Source of the DNA: Aspidapion aeneum
Lineage: Eukaryota > Arthropoda > Insecta > Coleoptera > Brentidae
Assembly (NCBI GenBank): GCA_963576565.1
Contig: OY755038.1
Coordinates: forward strand, 202,465,013 to 202,529,012
Direction of reading: 5' to 3'
DNA: 64,000 bases
Shown here: positions 51,644 to 62,193 of the stretch, in pieces
Numbering within the stretch: the first letter of the stretch is position 1
How the letters are laid out: each line of letters opens with the position of its first letter
The notes under the pieces: generated by a model
Databases searched by the model: none
What the model was told of the DNA's origin: nothing
Seen by the model: the letters and a program-made list of their open reading frames with translations, nothing else
Program-made: the position numbers and the translations under genes

Positions 51644-51948
51644 AATATAACCCCCAAAAAACATCGACCACCTATTACAGGTGATTGACAATATTTTACT
51701 CAATAGGGATCCATTTTAATATTGCTTTAATAGTATCGTTTAAACTAGTAAAGTTGCAGAATCTTTAAAATCTGATCTGTCAAACACAACTTTTGACATA
51801 TGGTTTATTTTTTAATTAAAAATAATAAATAAAAAGACCCTGTATTTTATGTTGACATTTGATTAGGTCGTCTTTAAATCATTTGTATTTTAAAAACCTG
51901 AATAAACAAGAAGTAGTTTATTTTTGGCAAGTGCTATTTAATATAGAT

Positions 51949-52050
51949 GAAACGAAAAACAGTACTCATGACCGTGACATAATTTTTCCCTCAACCTACC
52001 GAGGGACAAATTATGTCACATTCATGAGTACTGTTTTTCGTTTCATCTGC
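51949..52050. repeat. 47-bp-arm palindrome
   Basis: GATGAAACGAAAAACAGTAC...TTCCCTC pairs with GAGGGACAAATTATG...GTTTCATC across about 6 bases, with three mismatches. Its right arm is the start of the tandem duplication that follows. Confidence 0.85.
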
Positions 52051-52853
52051 CTGCCTTTTATTTTTATTCTTGTCGCCACTTATGTGAAAGCATACAGTGT
52101 CGCAGGCATTATTTATTCATTTCTTTTACCAATATCGTAAGATGAGATTCATATACCGTCTCTCTAGCTTTACAAACGTGTCACATTGACCATGCAGTGT
52201 TCTGAAGAGTCCCTTAAGGACGAAACTGTCAACACTTAATAGGTGTCCATTAGATCTTGGACCCCAGTGGGTGCTGCCCACGGAAAAATACAAGAGAAAC
52301 AAAATCTTTCTATGCCCGCTTAGCCATAAAAAATTGTCGTTTTTTTTATTCACGGGTACTAAACTTCACATTTGTAGTATGTTTGGCTCACGCTCCGCTG
52401 ACTCGACATAATACATTGCGAAGGCGAAAAAATGCAACATGTATTAACCTGACCTGAGGGACAAATTATGTCACAGTCATGAGTACTGCTTTTAGTTTCA
52501 TCTGCCTGCCTTTTATTTTTACTCTGGTAGTTTTTTTTGGGTTTGTAGATCTCGCCACTCATGTGAAAGCATACAGTATCGCAGGCATTATTTATTCATT
52601 TCGCTTACCAATATCGTGAGACGAGATTCATATACCGTCTCTCTAGCTTTACAAAAGTGTCACGTTAACCATGCAGTGTTCTGAAGAGTTCCTTAGGACG
52701 AAACACTTAACTGTCAACACTTAATAGGTGTCCATTAGATCTTGGACCCCCGTGGGTGTACAGCTTTCGAGCACCCCACGGAAAAATACAAGAGAAACAA
52801 AATCTTTCTATGCCCGCTTAGCCATGAAAAATTGTTGTTTTTTTATTCACAGG
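52003..52853. repeat. Tandem duplication, unit about 450 bp
   Basis: Unit 1 52003-52454 and unit 2 52455-52853 both start GAGGGACAAATTATGTCACA and share TCTCTCTAGCTTTACAAA, CATGCAGTGTTCTGAAGAGT, AGGTGTCCATTAGATCTTGG and ATACAAGAGAAACAAAATCT. They differ by small indels. The second is cut off by the BEL-2 LTR. No persuasive ORF; the small frames over it are not conserved between units. Confidence 0.85.
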
Positions 52854-53258
52854 TGTTGGTGCAAGAATTATTTGCCAGCTTTTGGCTACTTTTATATTTT
52901 AATATTATTTTTCATTTCAAATTTTGCGGCGTATATGCATATGACTTATCCCCGCACCGAGACACGCGCGAGGAGTCGCAATCGGGAAAATGACAAGAAG
53001 CACAAGAAAACGCCGTGAGTACTACAATTTTCCCGTTTTTCCTATCTTCCAAGCGACCAAAACGACTGCAACTAGATGAAAACTAAGGTAGGTGCTTTAG
53101 ATATTTTATATGCATCGTTTTTACTGATTTCCTTTCAATAAACTGCACAATTACGTTTTTCAATTTCTGATCTCAAAATATTGGGTATTTCTCGAATGAG
53201 TGGTGTAAGTGGTGAACCAGCCAACCTAAACTCAACCCACCTTACGTTTGCACCCTCA
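52854..53258 (+). repeat. BEL-2 5' LTR
   Basis: Begins TGTTGGTGCAAG like BEL-1 and ends TTTGCACCCTCA (TG...CA), 405 bp. Boundaries are inferred from BEL-1 and from the five-base spacer before the PBS; no 3' LTR is available to confirm. Confidence 0.75.
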
Positions 53259-53263
53259 TGGGA

Positions 53264-53277
53264 TGGTCCTTCTAACC
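53264..53277 (+). other. BEL-2 primer-binding site
   Basis: TGGTCCTTCTAACC, five bases after the LTR, matching BEL-1 at 11 of 14 positions or so. Confidence 0.6.
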
Positions 53278-53568
53278 GGTCCTTTCAATTTACATTTTCA
53301 GCAGTTATCCTGTAACTTCCCAAACTTACAAATTTCCAAAATTTTCCGTTTTCGGCGAGATTTTTCGTATTTTCTTAAGTCACGTGTGTTGAAAATATCA
53401 ACTCGGGTGAGTTATATATCGAATATCGAATATACCTAAGGAATTGAAAGGTATAGTCGACCAATACAGTATTGTAAGCTGCCACGCGCGCGCTGTTTGA
53501 ATTACTTGACTTGGGTTACACTGTCGGCATAGGCATACTTAATCGTGGACTCCGGTATTTTCGTAAAG

Positions 53569-53634
53569 AGCCCGTATAGCATAGGGTATTTAGCGCTCGA
53601 CTCGAGATCCGCAGGGCATGGGATCGAGACTCAT
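53569..53634 (+). other. tRNA-like segment in BEL-2 leader
   Basis: A-box-like TAGCATAGGG (about 53577), anticodon-arm-like GACTCGAGATC, and a T-arm ATGGG-ATCGAGA-CTCAT whose 5-bp stem pairs fully (one G-U). B-box-like GGATCGAGACT. No acceptor stem pairing is evident, so probably not a tRNA gene. Confidence 0.45.
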
Positions 53635-53881
53635 TGAACAGAATATTTTTTTCTTTACTAGTTTGGTAATTTGTTATATCAGAGGATAGTTAGGACAAAC
53701 ATCCTTAATTAAAATTTACTAATTAATAAATAATTAAAATAAATTAAAAATTCTTTAATTTAATGAAATTTTATTAATTATTTTTTCTTTCATTTTATGA
53801 ACTAAAATTGGATTTTTAAAGCGTTTTAGAAGTTTTAACAAATCTTTGGTTTTTAAAAAAAAGGTAATTTTCAAAATCAAA

Positions 53882-56800
53882 ATGTCAAACCCAAAAAAGA
53901 AATTATTGCTAGACAAGCGTGCTATTTGTGTAAATCAAATAACCGAATTGAATGGGGTCGCGAAACAGGCGAAGGCAGACTCTTCGTTCCAGTTCCTCTT
54001 CAAATCTAGGTACGAGGATAATGACGAATGTTATCAAAAGTTTTACGAGTCTCATAACCAAATCATCAAATCCCTCGAGGAGTTGGGACTCGATTTTAAT
54101 GAGCAGGAAAACATAAGAAAAAGATTCGATTTACTTTTTTATGAATGTCGTGGCATTTATTATGATATTTTTCGAGCCAGCAATACTAATTTCGTTTCAC
54201 TAAATACTTCTGCCAATAGCCCTAGGTCAAATTCTAGATCTTTTCCTTTACCCAAGTTGGCTAGTTTCGATGGCAACTATAAGAATTGGCAACTATAAGA
54301 ATTGGCAACATTGGTTTGACCTCTATAAGGTCATGATTCATGATAGCGACTTGAGCGATATAGAAAAGTTTCAGCACTTACGTAGTTCAGTGACTAACGA
54401 AGCACTTAGTCTAGTAAAAACAATTCCGTTATCTGACAGCAATTATCATATTGCATATGAGGCTCTAGTAAAGAGATATCAAAATAAGCGTCTAATAGCT
54501 ACGACTGCTTTAAATGCTATGAATTCCGTTTCGGTGAAAACCAGTTCTGCGAAAGAGCTCCGTTTTATGTTAGACACCTTTTCCGAGAACTTAGCCATTT
54601 TGACCGAACTCGGTTTTCCTACGACAGAGTGGGACTTTCTTACATTTAATCAATTGCTTTCCAAGTTGGACGTTAAGCTACGCACAGAGTTTGAGCTATA
54701 TTATAGCAGAGAGAAAAGCCAAGTCGATATTCCTTCTTACACTGACTTGTACAGCTTTATCGAAAATCACTGTATAGCCTTGGAGTCTGTCCAACATATG
54801 CAGCCATTTAGTAAGCCCCCCTCTAGTTCAAATCATGCTAAGCCCCTGAATAATAATCAGCGGAACTTTAGTCACAATAATTATCCTAAAAATACATCAA
54901 CTTCATCTTTCAATACTACAGTTTCAAATAATCCAATTCAACCAAATAAACCGTTCAATTCAAATGTCAAATGTCATTTGTGCCAGTCCAATCATGTCCT
55001 AGCCAGATGTCCCGATTTCCTAAATAAAAATTCAGAAGAAAGACTTTCCTATGTAAGACAAATTAACTTATGTGAAAATTGCATGCATTTTTCCCATCAA
55101 ACAAGGAATTGTTCTTCTTCTTATAGCTGCAGAGGGTGTGGCCTTAAACACCACAGTTTACTGTGCCCCCAGCCCCGTCAGAACAATACACGTGCTCAGC
55201 AGGGTACAAATACTAGTACTCAGGAAAATCCACACTTTCTGTTTTACAAGGTACTTCCTCAACAAATTGTCACGCCACAACTATTCCCAATCAATCTACT
55301 TTTCTACTTTCAACAGTGGTAGCTGACATTTTGGATTCTAGAGGAAATTACCAACCCGTGCGGATTTTGCTAGATTCAGCATCTGAAGCCAATTTCATTT
55401 CGGAAAAATGCCTTAATAGACTAGGTCTCCCCAGACAACAATTTTCAATTTCCATTTAAGGTCTAAATCAAAAGGCATCTTCGACTACCAAAGGCAAAAC
55501 TAATTGCATTATTCGACCGCAAGGAAGAATAGATCCTACCTTTCAGTTTGAGGCTTTAGTATTGCCTCAATTATGTTCCAATATTCCCTCTGTTTCTATA
55601 GATTCCAGTCAATGGGATCATATTCGGAACATTAAACTTTCAGACCAAACTTTCAACATACCTAGCCCCATAGATATTTTACTCGGTTGTGAATTATTTC
55701 ATCAGATTTTAAGAAATGGAGTCATCCATGGTCAAAAAGGGCAAGCTAGCGCTTTTAACAGTGTTTTCGGTTACGTCTTGATTGGTAAGGTAGACGCTTC
55801 GATTCAATCCAAGCCAAGTACAGTCGTTAGCTGTTATACATCTTTAGAACCGCCCTTAGAAGTTTGTCTAGAGAAATTTTGGGAAATAGAACAAGTCCCA
55901 CATAAAGTTCACAGCAGCCCTGAATATATTCTATGTGAAAAAACCTTTTCGGACACAGTATCTCGTAACGAATCAGGCACGATTCATAGTTTTATTACCT
56001 TTCGATAACTCAGAGCCTACTTTAGGTGATACTTATCCTATTGCTGTAAAAAGGTTTAAATCGCTCGAATTCCGACTTCTTAAAGACCCTGTGCATTATG
56101 AAGCATACAAAGACTTCATGAAGGAATACATATTATCAAATCACATGATTCCAGTCCCTACACCTAGTTCCAAAGAAATCTTAGACTGTTCATATTTCAT
56201 TCCCCACCATAGTGTTTTCAATAGGGGAAAAATTCGCTGCGTTTTTGATACATTGTGCGCAGGTGCTAAACTTTAATCTGATGTCCGCGAAATACTTCTG
56301 AAATTCCGATACCATGCTGTAGTGTTTACTGCAGATGTTGTTAAAATGTTTCGACAAATTCTTGTCACACCTGAGCACACACGATATCAGAATATCTTAT
56401 GGAGATTCTCTGAAACCGATCCCATTCAAACCTACTGTCTCAGAACTGTTGTCTATGGTCTTAAATCATCACCCTACTTGGCTATACGTACTCTACAGGA
56501 ATTGGCTAGATTAGAGTCTAAAACCTTTCCTAATGCTTCTAGAGTTCTGTTAAAAGACGTCTACGTCGATGACGTTTTAAGCGGCCACAATTCCGTAGTT
56601 TCGGCCATAGATCTACAGCAAGAACTCATTTCACTATTACGTCGTGGTGGTTTCGAGCTCAAAAAATGGGCAAGTAACAAACCAGAACTTATTTCATCAT
56701 TTCCAGAGACGGACACACAAATGTCTATTTCTTTCGACAAAGCAGAGCCTAATTTTGTCAAGGTGCTTGGTCTCCAATGGAATCCAGTGTCAGATTCATT

Positions 56801-58204
56801 TACATATCTTGTTATACCTGACGATAACCCTTGCACTAAACGTGGAATCCTTTCTCAAATAATGAAAATATTTGACCCGTTAGGTTTCTGTTCTCCAGTG
56901 TCCTTACTGGCCAAGCATCTGATGCAAGATTTATGGAAGGAAAAGATAGAGTGGGACTCTCTTCCGCCCTTCATATCATAAATACTTGGAATCAGTTTCG
57001 CATGGAGCTTCCCGAACTTTCTAATCTTCATTTACCTAGACGTCTTAGCTTCTTACAATAGACAAACCTACTCGCATAGAATTACACGGATTTTCCGACG
57101 CTTCAATGGTTGGTTATGCAGCCACAGTCTACCTTCGTATTGAAGCATCTTCTGGCGAGCTGTTTACTTTTCTTGTTATGGCAAAATCTAAAGTTGCACC
57201 ACTTAAAACGGTTAGTCTCCCAAGACTGGAACTCTTGGGCGCTACCCTACTCTGTTCTTATCTCTTTCATTCAAGCAAGTTACGCTGAAACTTTGGTGTT
57301 TAATGAAATTTGGGCGTGGTCTGACTCACAAGTGGTCTTGCGCTGGTTATCTGATTCTCCCCATAGATGGGTTACATTCGTCGCTAATCGTGTTTGCAAA
57401 ATCCAAGAAACTTTACCCCCTCATGTATTGCACTATGTTCCGTCTGCTGAAAACCCAGCGGATTGTGCTTCTCATGGACTTACACCTAACCAACTTGTTC
57501 ACCATGACATGTGGTGGAAAGGTCCACCCTTTCTAAGCCTTCCACGAGAGGAATGATCTAATGGCTTTCATTGTCCAGATCTTTGCGACACTGATGATTT
57601 GGAAGAACGCAAGACATTTCTCACGGTCATGTCAGACCACATGAGATCGATGTTCTCTTGGATAAACATTCTTCTCTCACGAAAATACAACGAATCATTT
57701 CCTACACGCTTAGACCAATTTCAAAAATCTATTACTCAGATCATTTGGTAACGGAAAAGGAACTGCAGAATTCCATGATTGTTCTTTTCCGCCATGTCCA
57801 ACGTACAGTATTTTCAGATCTTATTTCAAAATTTAAAACAAACAAGTTGCTTTCAAACCTTTCGTAAACTTTCATTGTTCCTGGACCAACAAGACTGTCT
57901 CCGAGTAGGCGGTCGCATTAAGAATGCTTCTGAACTTTCTTATTCTGATATCGGTACCGCCTTTGTCGGTGCAGATAGGTTACTTCAAACCTACTCAAAG
58001 GAAGCATGTGAAAGCTTAAGCATTTCGTGGCACTTTTCTAGCCCTGGAAGTCCTCACTTAAACGGTTTAGCCGAGGCTGGAGTAAAATCCACCAAGGCTC
58101 ACCTCAAACGTGTTGTAGGCGAGCAGCGCCTTACATATGAGGAATTTACTACCTTTTTGTTTCAAGTTGAGGCTTTACTTAATAGGGTGTTATGCCCGCA
58201 GTAA
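53882..58204 (+). pseudogene. BEL-2 gag-pol, heavily broken
   Basis: ATG 53882 (MSNPKKKLLLDKRA). A 16-bp tandem duplication at 54274-54305 frameshifts gag. The frame resumes at 54270-55322 with knuckles CHLCQSNHVLARC and CENCMHFSHQTRNC. The protease piece has DSASEANFIS (about 55375), then a stop at 55457. Later pieces: 55562-56008, 56008-56276 (with TAA at 56274), RT 56322-56981 with YVDDVLSGHNS, RNase H 57106-57556 (WSDSQVVLRWL), 57658-57867, and a 57779-58204 frame where SELSYS is fused directly to the integrase core DIGTAFVGADR, deleting about 0.47 kb relative to BEL-1. Amino-acid similarity to BEL-1 is high throughout. Confidence 0.9.
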
Positions 58205-58903
58205 GAAAAACGATAAATGCAATGGACTGTATAATTTAATTAATGAAAGCGCGAGCAAACATAAATATATTGATATGAATTACGAAATAATTAATAAGGT
58301 CCATAGGTTAATTGTTGGAACCACACAACGGTAATCAGATACAAATGCACTCACCAGTTTGCAGCCAAATACTCCACTTCTAAGGGGCCCCTGATTGGAT
58401 CTAATGATGTCACCACGTAGCTGAAGGGCTGAAGTTTCTGGTTCTATGCTTCAGTACACAAAAATCGAGCACTTTCAGGTGTAGATATTTGAAATAGTTG
58501 GAGAACGAAATTAACACGCCATTTTCTCTAGGCGATTGACAAGGATCTCCCTGGTTGTTGGTGCGCATGTCCAAATACGCGAAATGTGCTCTGTTCTTCA
58601 TACAATTGTGTGGTTTTAAAAAGATATAAACAACCGCGAAATTTAGCGGGAGCTAACATAACTGCCCTCCAAAACACACAATTTTAGAATCTCAACCGGA
58701 CAGATATAGATATAAGAAAAAGAATCGACATATAAATGAATGAAAACAGATAAGTATCGTAAGTTTATTTTGAGATAACGAAATCCCGAAAAATGCAAAA
58801 CAAACAAACAATTCAAAAAAAATAAAAATAAAAAAAACCCATTGTAATACCCGGTAAGAGGTAGAAAATTAAAATTACTTTTAATTTGGCAAGAGGCACA
58901 GTT
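58205..58903. other. Junction between BEL-2 and BEL-3
   Basis: Non-coding. Probably holds the 3' untranslated region and 3' LTR of the minus-strand BEL-3, but no LTR end could be set because the 5' LTR is outside the window. TGTTGGTGCGC at about 58555 resembles a BEL-1-type LTR start but lacks further similarity. Confidence 0.35.
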
Positions 58904-59110
58904 TTACAACTGGCCGCTTTTAAACACCGGTAACCGTCTGTACCTTCGCAACACGCACCTGACCGTCCCGCCGGGATGCAGTTCGATGACCCGACCGACC
59001 GGCCATTTCAAAGGTGATTGAATGTGATCACTTGTTATGATAACCAAATCATTTAATTTGATATTTGGGGACGAATCAGTCCACTTGTGTCGCTGTTGTA
59101 GCGTATGCAA
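58904..59110 (-). pseudogene. BEL-3 C-terminal DUF5641-type piece, frameshifted
   Basis: Encodes TLQQRHKWTDSS...NDLVII...PVGRVIELHPGG, equivalent to the C-terminus of BEL-1 pol. The upstream frame leaves this one at about 59110, where about ten residues (FWKRW...EYL in BEL-1) are also missing, so a small deletion caused the frameshift. Confidence 0.85.
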
Positions 59111-62100
59111 ATACGATTATGTAGTTTTTGGATTAGTTGCCATCTCGAGAGCCGATTTAGGGGAACCTCGGACAAATCTGACTCCGGAATTTCTGAATTA
59201 AGGGGTTTAAGTGTCAAAAAATGCCCAGGGGTAAGAGGTTGAAGATCGTGTGGGTCTGAAGAGGCAGGAGATAAAGGGCGACTATTAAGTACGGCTTCTA
59301 TGCGACAGGTAAGGGTGGACATCTCCATGATAGACAACTTCTGGTCGCCGACAACTCGAACAAAGTGAGTTTTAAAACTTTTGACGCCAGCTTCTGCCAG
59401 GCCATTGAAATGTGGACTGAGAGGAGGTCCCAGATGCCAACGAATAGAAAGTCTGGTGGCAGCACTTCTTGCGTAATCAAGTAATGGGTTACGAAACCCT
59501 ATAAAATTACTGCCTTGATCTGACCAGCATTGCGTCACGCTTCCGCGTCTGGAAATGAATCGATGGAATGCACCTACGAACCCTTTGGTGGACAGTTCCA
59601 TGGTTAATTCCAAATGCACGCAATGTGTGGCCGTACAGACAAACACACAGACATACGATTTGAAAGCTTTACAACCACGGTAACGATGAGGAATCACAAA
59701 GAAAGGTCCACAAAAGTCGATAGCTACACTCGAAAAAGGTTTAAGTTGATTGATTCGATGAGCGGGAAGTGAACTCATTATGGGCGGTCTATAGGGTTTA
59801 GGGTTGACTCTAAAACACTGCAAGCACTTGGATATGGTTCTTTGAATTGCCCGTCTAGCAGATAATATCCAAAATTGCTGTAAAAGCAGATTATGTAATG
59901 TTTTAAACCCAGGATGAAGGTATTGTCGATGAGCGGACTCGATAAGAAGAGTAGTTAAACGATGGTTACTCGAAAGTAAGACGGGGTGTTTTGCAGCATA
60001 AGACAAAAGGTCAGATTTTTGTAATCTGCCACCGACTCTAATGATATTATTTTCATCAAGAAAAGGTGAAAGTTTTCGTAAAGGTTTCGGTATTGGTTTA
60101 TCCTTAGATAACGCGGAAAAAAGCTCAGAAAAACAAGAACCTTGAACGCGTTTGATAAGAAGGTATAACGCACTTTGCATCTCACCGGTGGTAGGAAAAA
60201 CAATATTCTCAAAAATAACTTTTTGGTCCGGCGGCTTAGTGGGTTTTTGATAGGAATGGTTTTGAAAAAAGTTAACTATTCGAAGGACATAACAAATGAT
60301 ACCTTGAATTTTTGATATAGATGAATATTTGATAAGAAGCTGATCTAAGAAGTTGACATCAATTATCGCATTGCAACAGACCTTTGGCTTTTCCTCCAGA
60401 TTAATATCTCCGAAATCAATCGGCATTTTTGATTTATGAAAATCGGGCCATTCGTTTTCGGGAGACCACAAAAACGACGGTGCGTTCCACCACATGTCAT
60501 GTGACATGAGCTGTGAGGTGGTGGCCCCTCGTGACGCAATATCGGCTGCATTTAAAGCAGAAGGAATATAGCGCCATGAGTTTGAAGGAATGATTTCTTG
60601 GATTCTACTGACTCGATTTCCAACAAAGGTTTGCCAGCGATTAGGAGGGGATGAAAGCCAGTGCAATACGACTTGCGAATCGCAGAAAGTAACGATATTT
60701 GTAAAAGTTATTTTTCCTTCATAGCTAGATAAAATGAAGTCAATTAATTCGCTTAAAAGAAATGCGCCTAGGAGTTCTAGCCTAACCAAAGTTTGTGATT
60801 TTATAGGCGCGACCCTAGATTTTGCAGATATGAGAGAAACAGATATATTATTCTCCTCCTCTACACGAAAATATGCGACGCCCGCGTAGCCTCGAATTGA
60901 AGCGTCACAGAAGCCGATGATTTGACAGGTATTGGTTTTTGACAGTTTGATTTGTCGGGGTAATTGAAAATTGGAAAGAAGCGGGAATTCAGAACGAAGT
61001 TTGTTCCAAGAGTCGATGATAGAAGAATCTGGTTCTTCGTCCCAGCCTATTTTCGATATCCACAACTGTTGCAAAATAAATTTTGCTTGTAGCAACAAGG
61101 GACAAAGAAAACCTAAGGGATCGAAGATTGTTCCTATGATAGATAAAATAGAACGTTTGGTTGGGGGTTTGTCCTTCATTCGGCATTGATAAGAAAAAAT
61201 TTCGTTTTTTGGATGCCATTGAAGTCCTAAAACTTTAATAAAGTGGGGTTCCTCCTTGTCGAAAGAGAGAGGCATTTGACGATCGGACTCTGGCAATGTT
61301 GCCAATAACTCGGGACAATTGCTTGCCCATTTTTTAAGTTCAAATCCTCCCGACTTCAACAAATCATTGAGTTCTGTTTGAAGGGAGAGGGCTTCAGAAA
61401 GCGAAGGGCTAGTTCCGAAGATATCGTCGATATAGATTGACGTTTTTAGAACAGTACTAGCCATAGGAAAACGTTCCTTTTCTCTCTCTGCCAGCTCATT
61501 TAAGGTACGCATGGCTAGAAAAGGTGAGCATGTCATGCCAAAAGTGACAGTAGAGAGTTCCCACACTGAAAGTGGGTCATGTGGAGAAAACCTCCACAAT
61601 ATCCTTTGATAAGGACGGTGATAAGGATTGATAAGGACTTGACGGAACATCTGTTTGATATCAGCAATGTAGGCAATAGGATTAAGATGAAACGTAAGGA
61701 GTAAAGAAGCAATATCCTTTTGAAGTTTCGGTCCAGATAACAATGTGTCATTGAGACTAATATTTTTTGGGGTGACTGCCGAACAATCCCAGACTACCCT
61801 TAATTTTGTACTTAAGCTTTCCGGCTTTAGTACGCAGTGATGTGCTAAAAAACACGATACGTCGACCTTTGGTTGACTAGATAAAACTAAACTCATATGA
61901 TTAGAATCGATATAGTCTTGCATGAAACTTGAATAGGCAGTGTACAGATCAGGATTTTTGATTAATCTATTTTCTAGAAGTAAAAATCTACGATAAGCTT
62001 GCGGATAAGTATTTCCTAGGTCAGGGTTTATTTTATCTTTAAACGGAAGATCTACCATGAATCTACCGCTCGGTTGCCGTAATACACTAGCAGTAAAAAT

Positions 62101-62193
62101 TGATTCTGCTTGTTTTTCTTCCTTTGATAAGATTTGTTTTTTAGGCAAATGTTCGATTTCCCAAAACCTAGGGAGAATGACCTCTAGAGGAGG
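59053..62193 (-). pseudogene. BEL-3 pol: RT, RNase H, integrase
   Basis: Open for 1031 codons from 62148 (in the same frame as gag, directly after the stop at 62194-62196). RT: YIADIKQMFRQVLINP, CSPFLAMRTL, IYIDDIFGTS (YIDD box). RNase H: GFCDASIRGYAG, LLGAFLLSELI, FCDSQVVLHWL. Integrase: HPGFKTLHNLLLQQFWIL with CLQCFRV, VAIDFCGPFFV, CWSDQGSNFIG, HFNGLAEAGVKSFK; the DDE core residues are present. Ends prematurely after LSRWQLIQKLHN by the frameshift. The best preserved pol in the window. Confidence 0.92.

Larger units (their letters stand above)
52854..58204 (+). mobile_element. BEL/Pao retrotransposon BEL-2, truncated at 3' end
   Basis: Same family as BEL-1. 5' LTR 52854-53258, PBS 53264, tRNA-like leader 53569-53634, gag-pol from 53882. 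Homology stops at about 58204 inside the integrase C-terminal region; no 3' LTR in the window. Many frameshifts plus an internal deletion at about 57948 show that it is old and dead. Confidence 0.9.

Noticed and set aside
58555..58570. Start of a BEL-1-type LTR (TGTTGGTGCGC)
   Set aside because: Similarity ends after about 10 bases and the orientation does not fit the minus-strand BEL-3.
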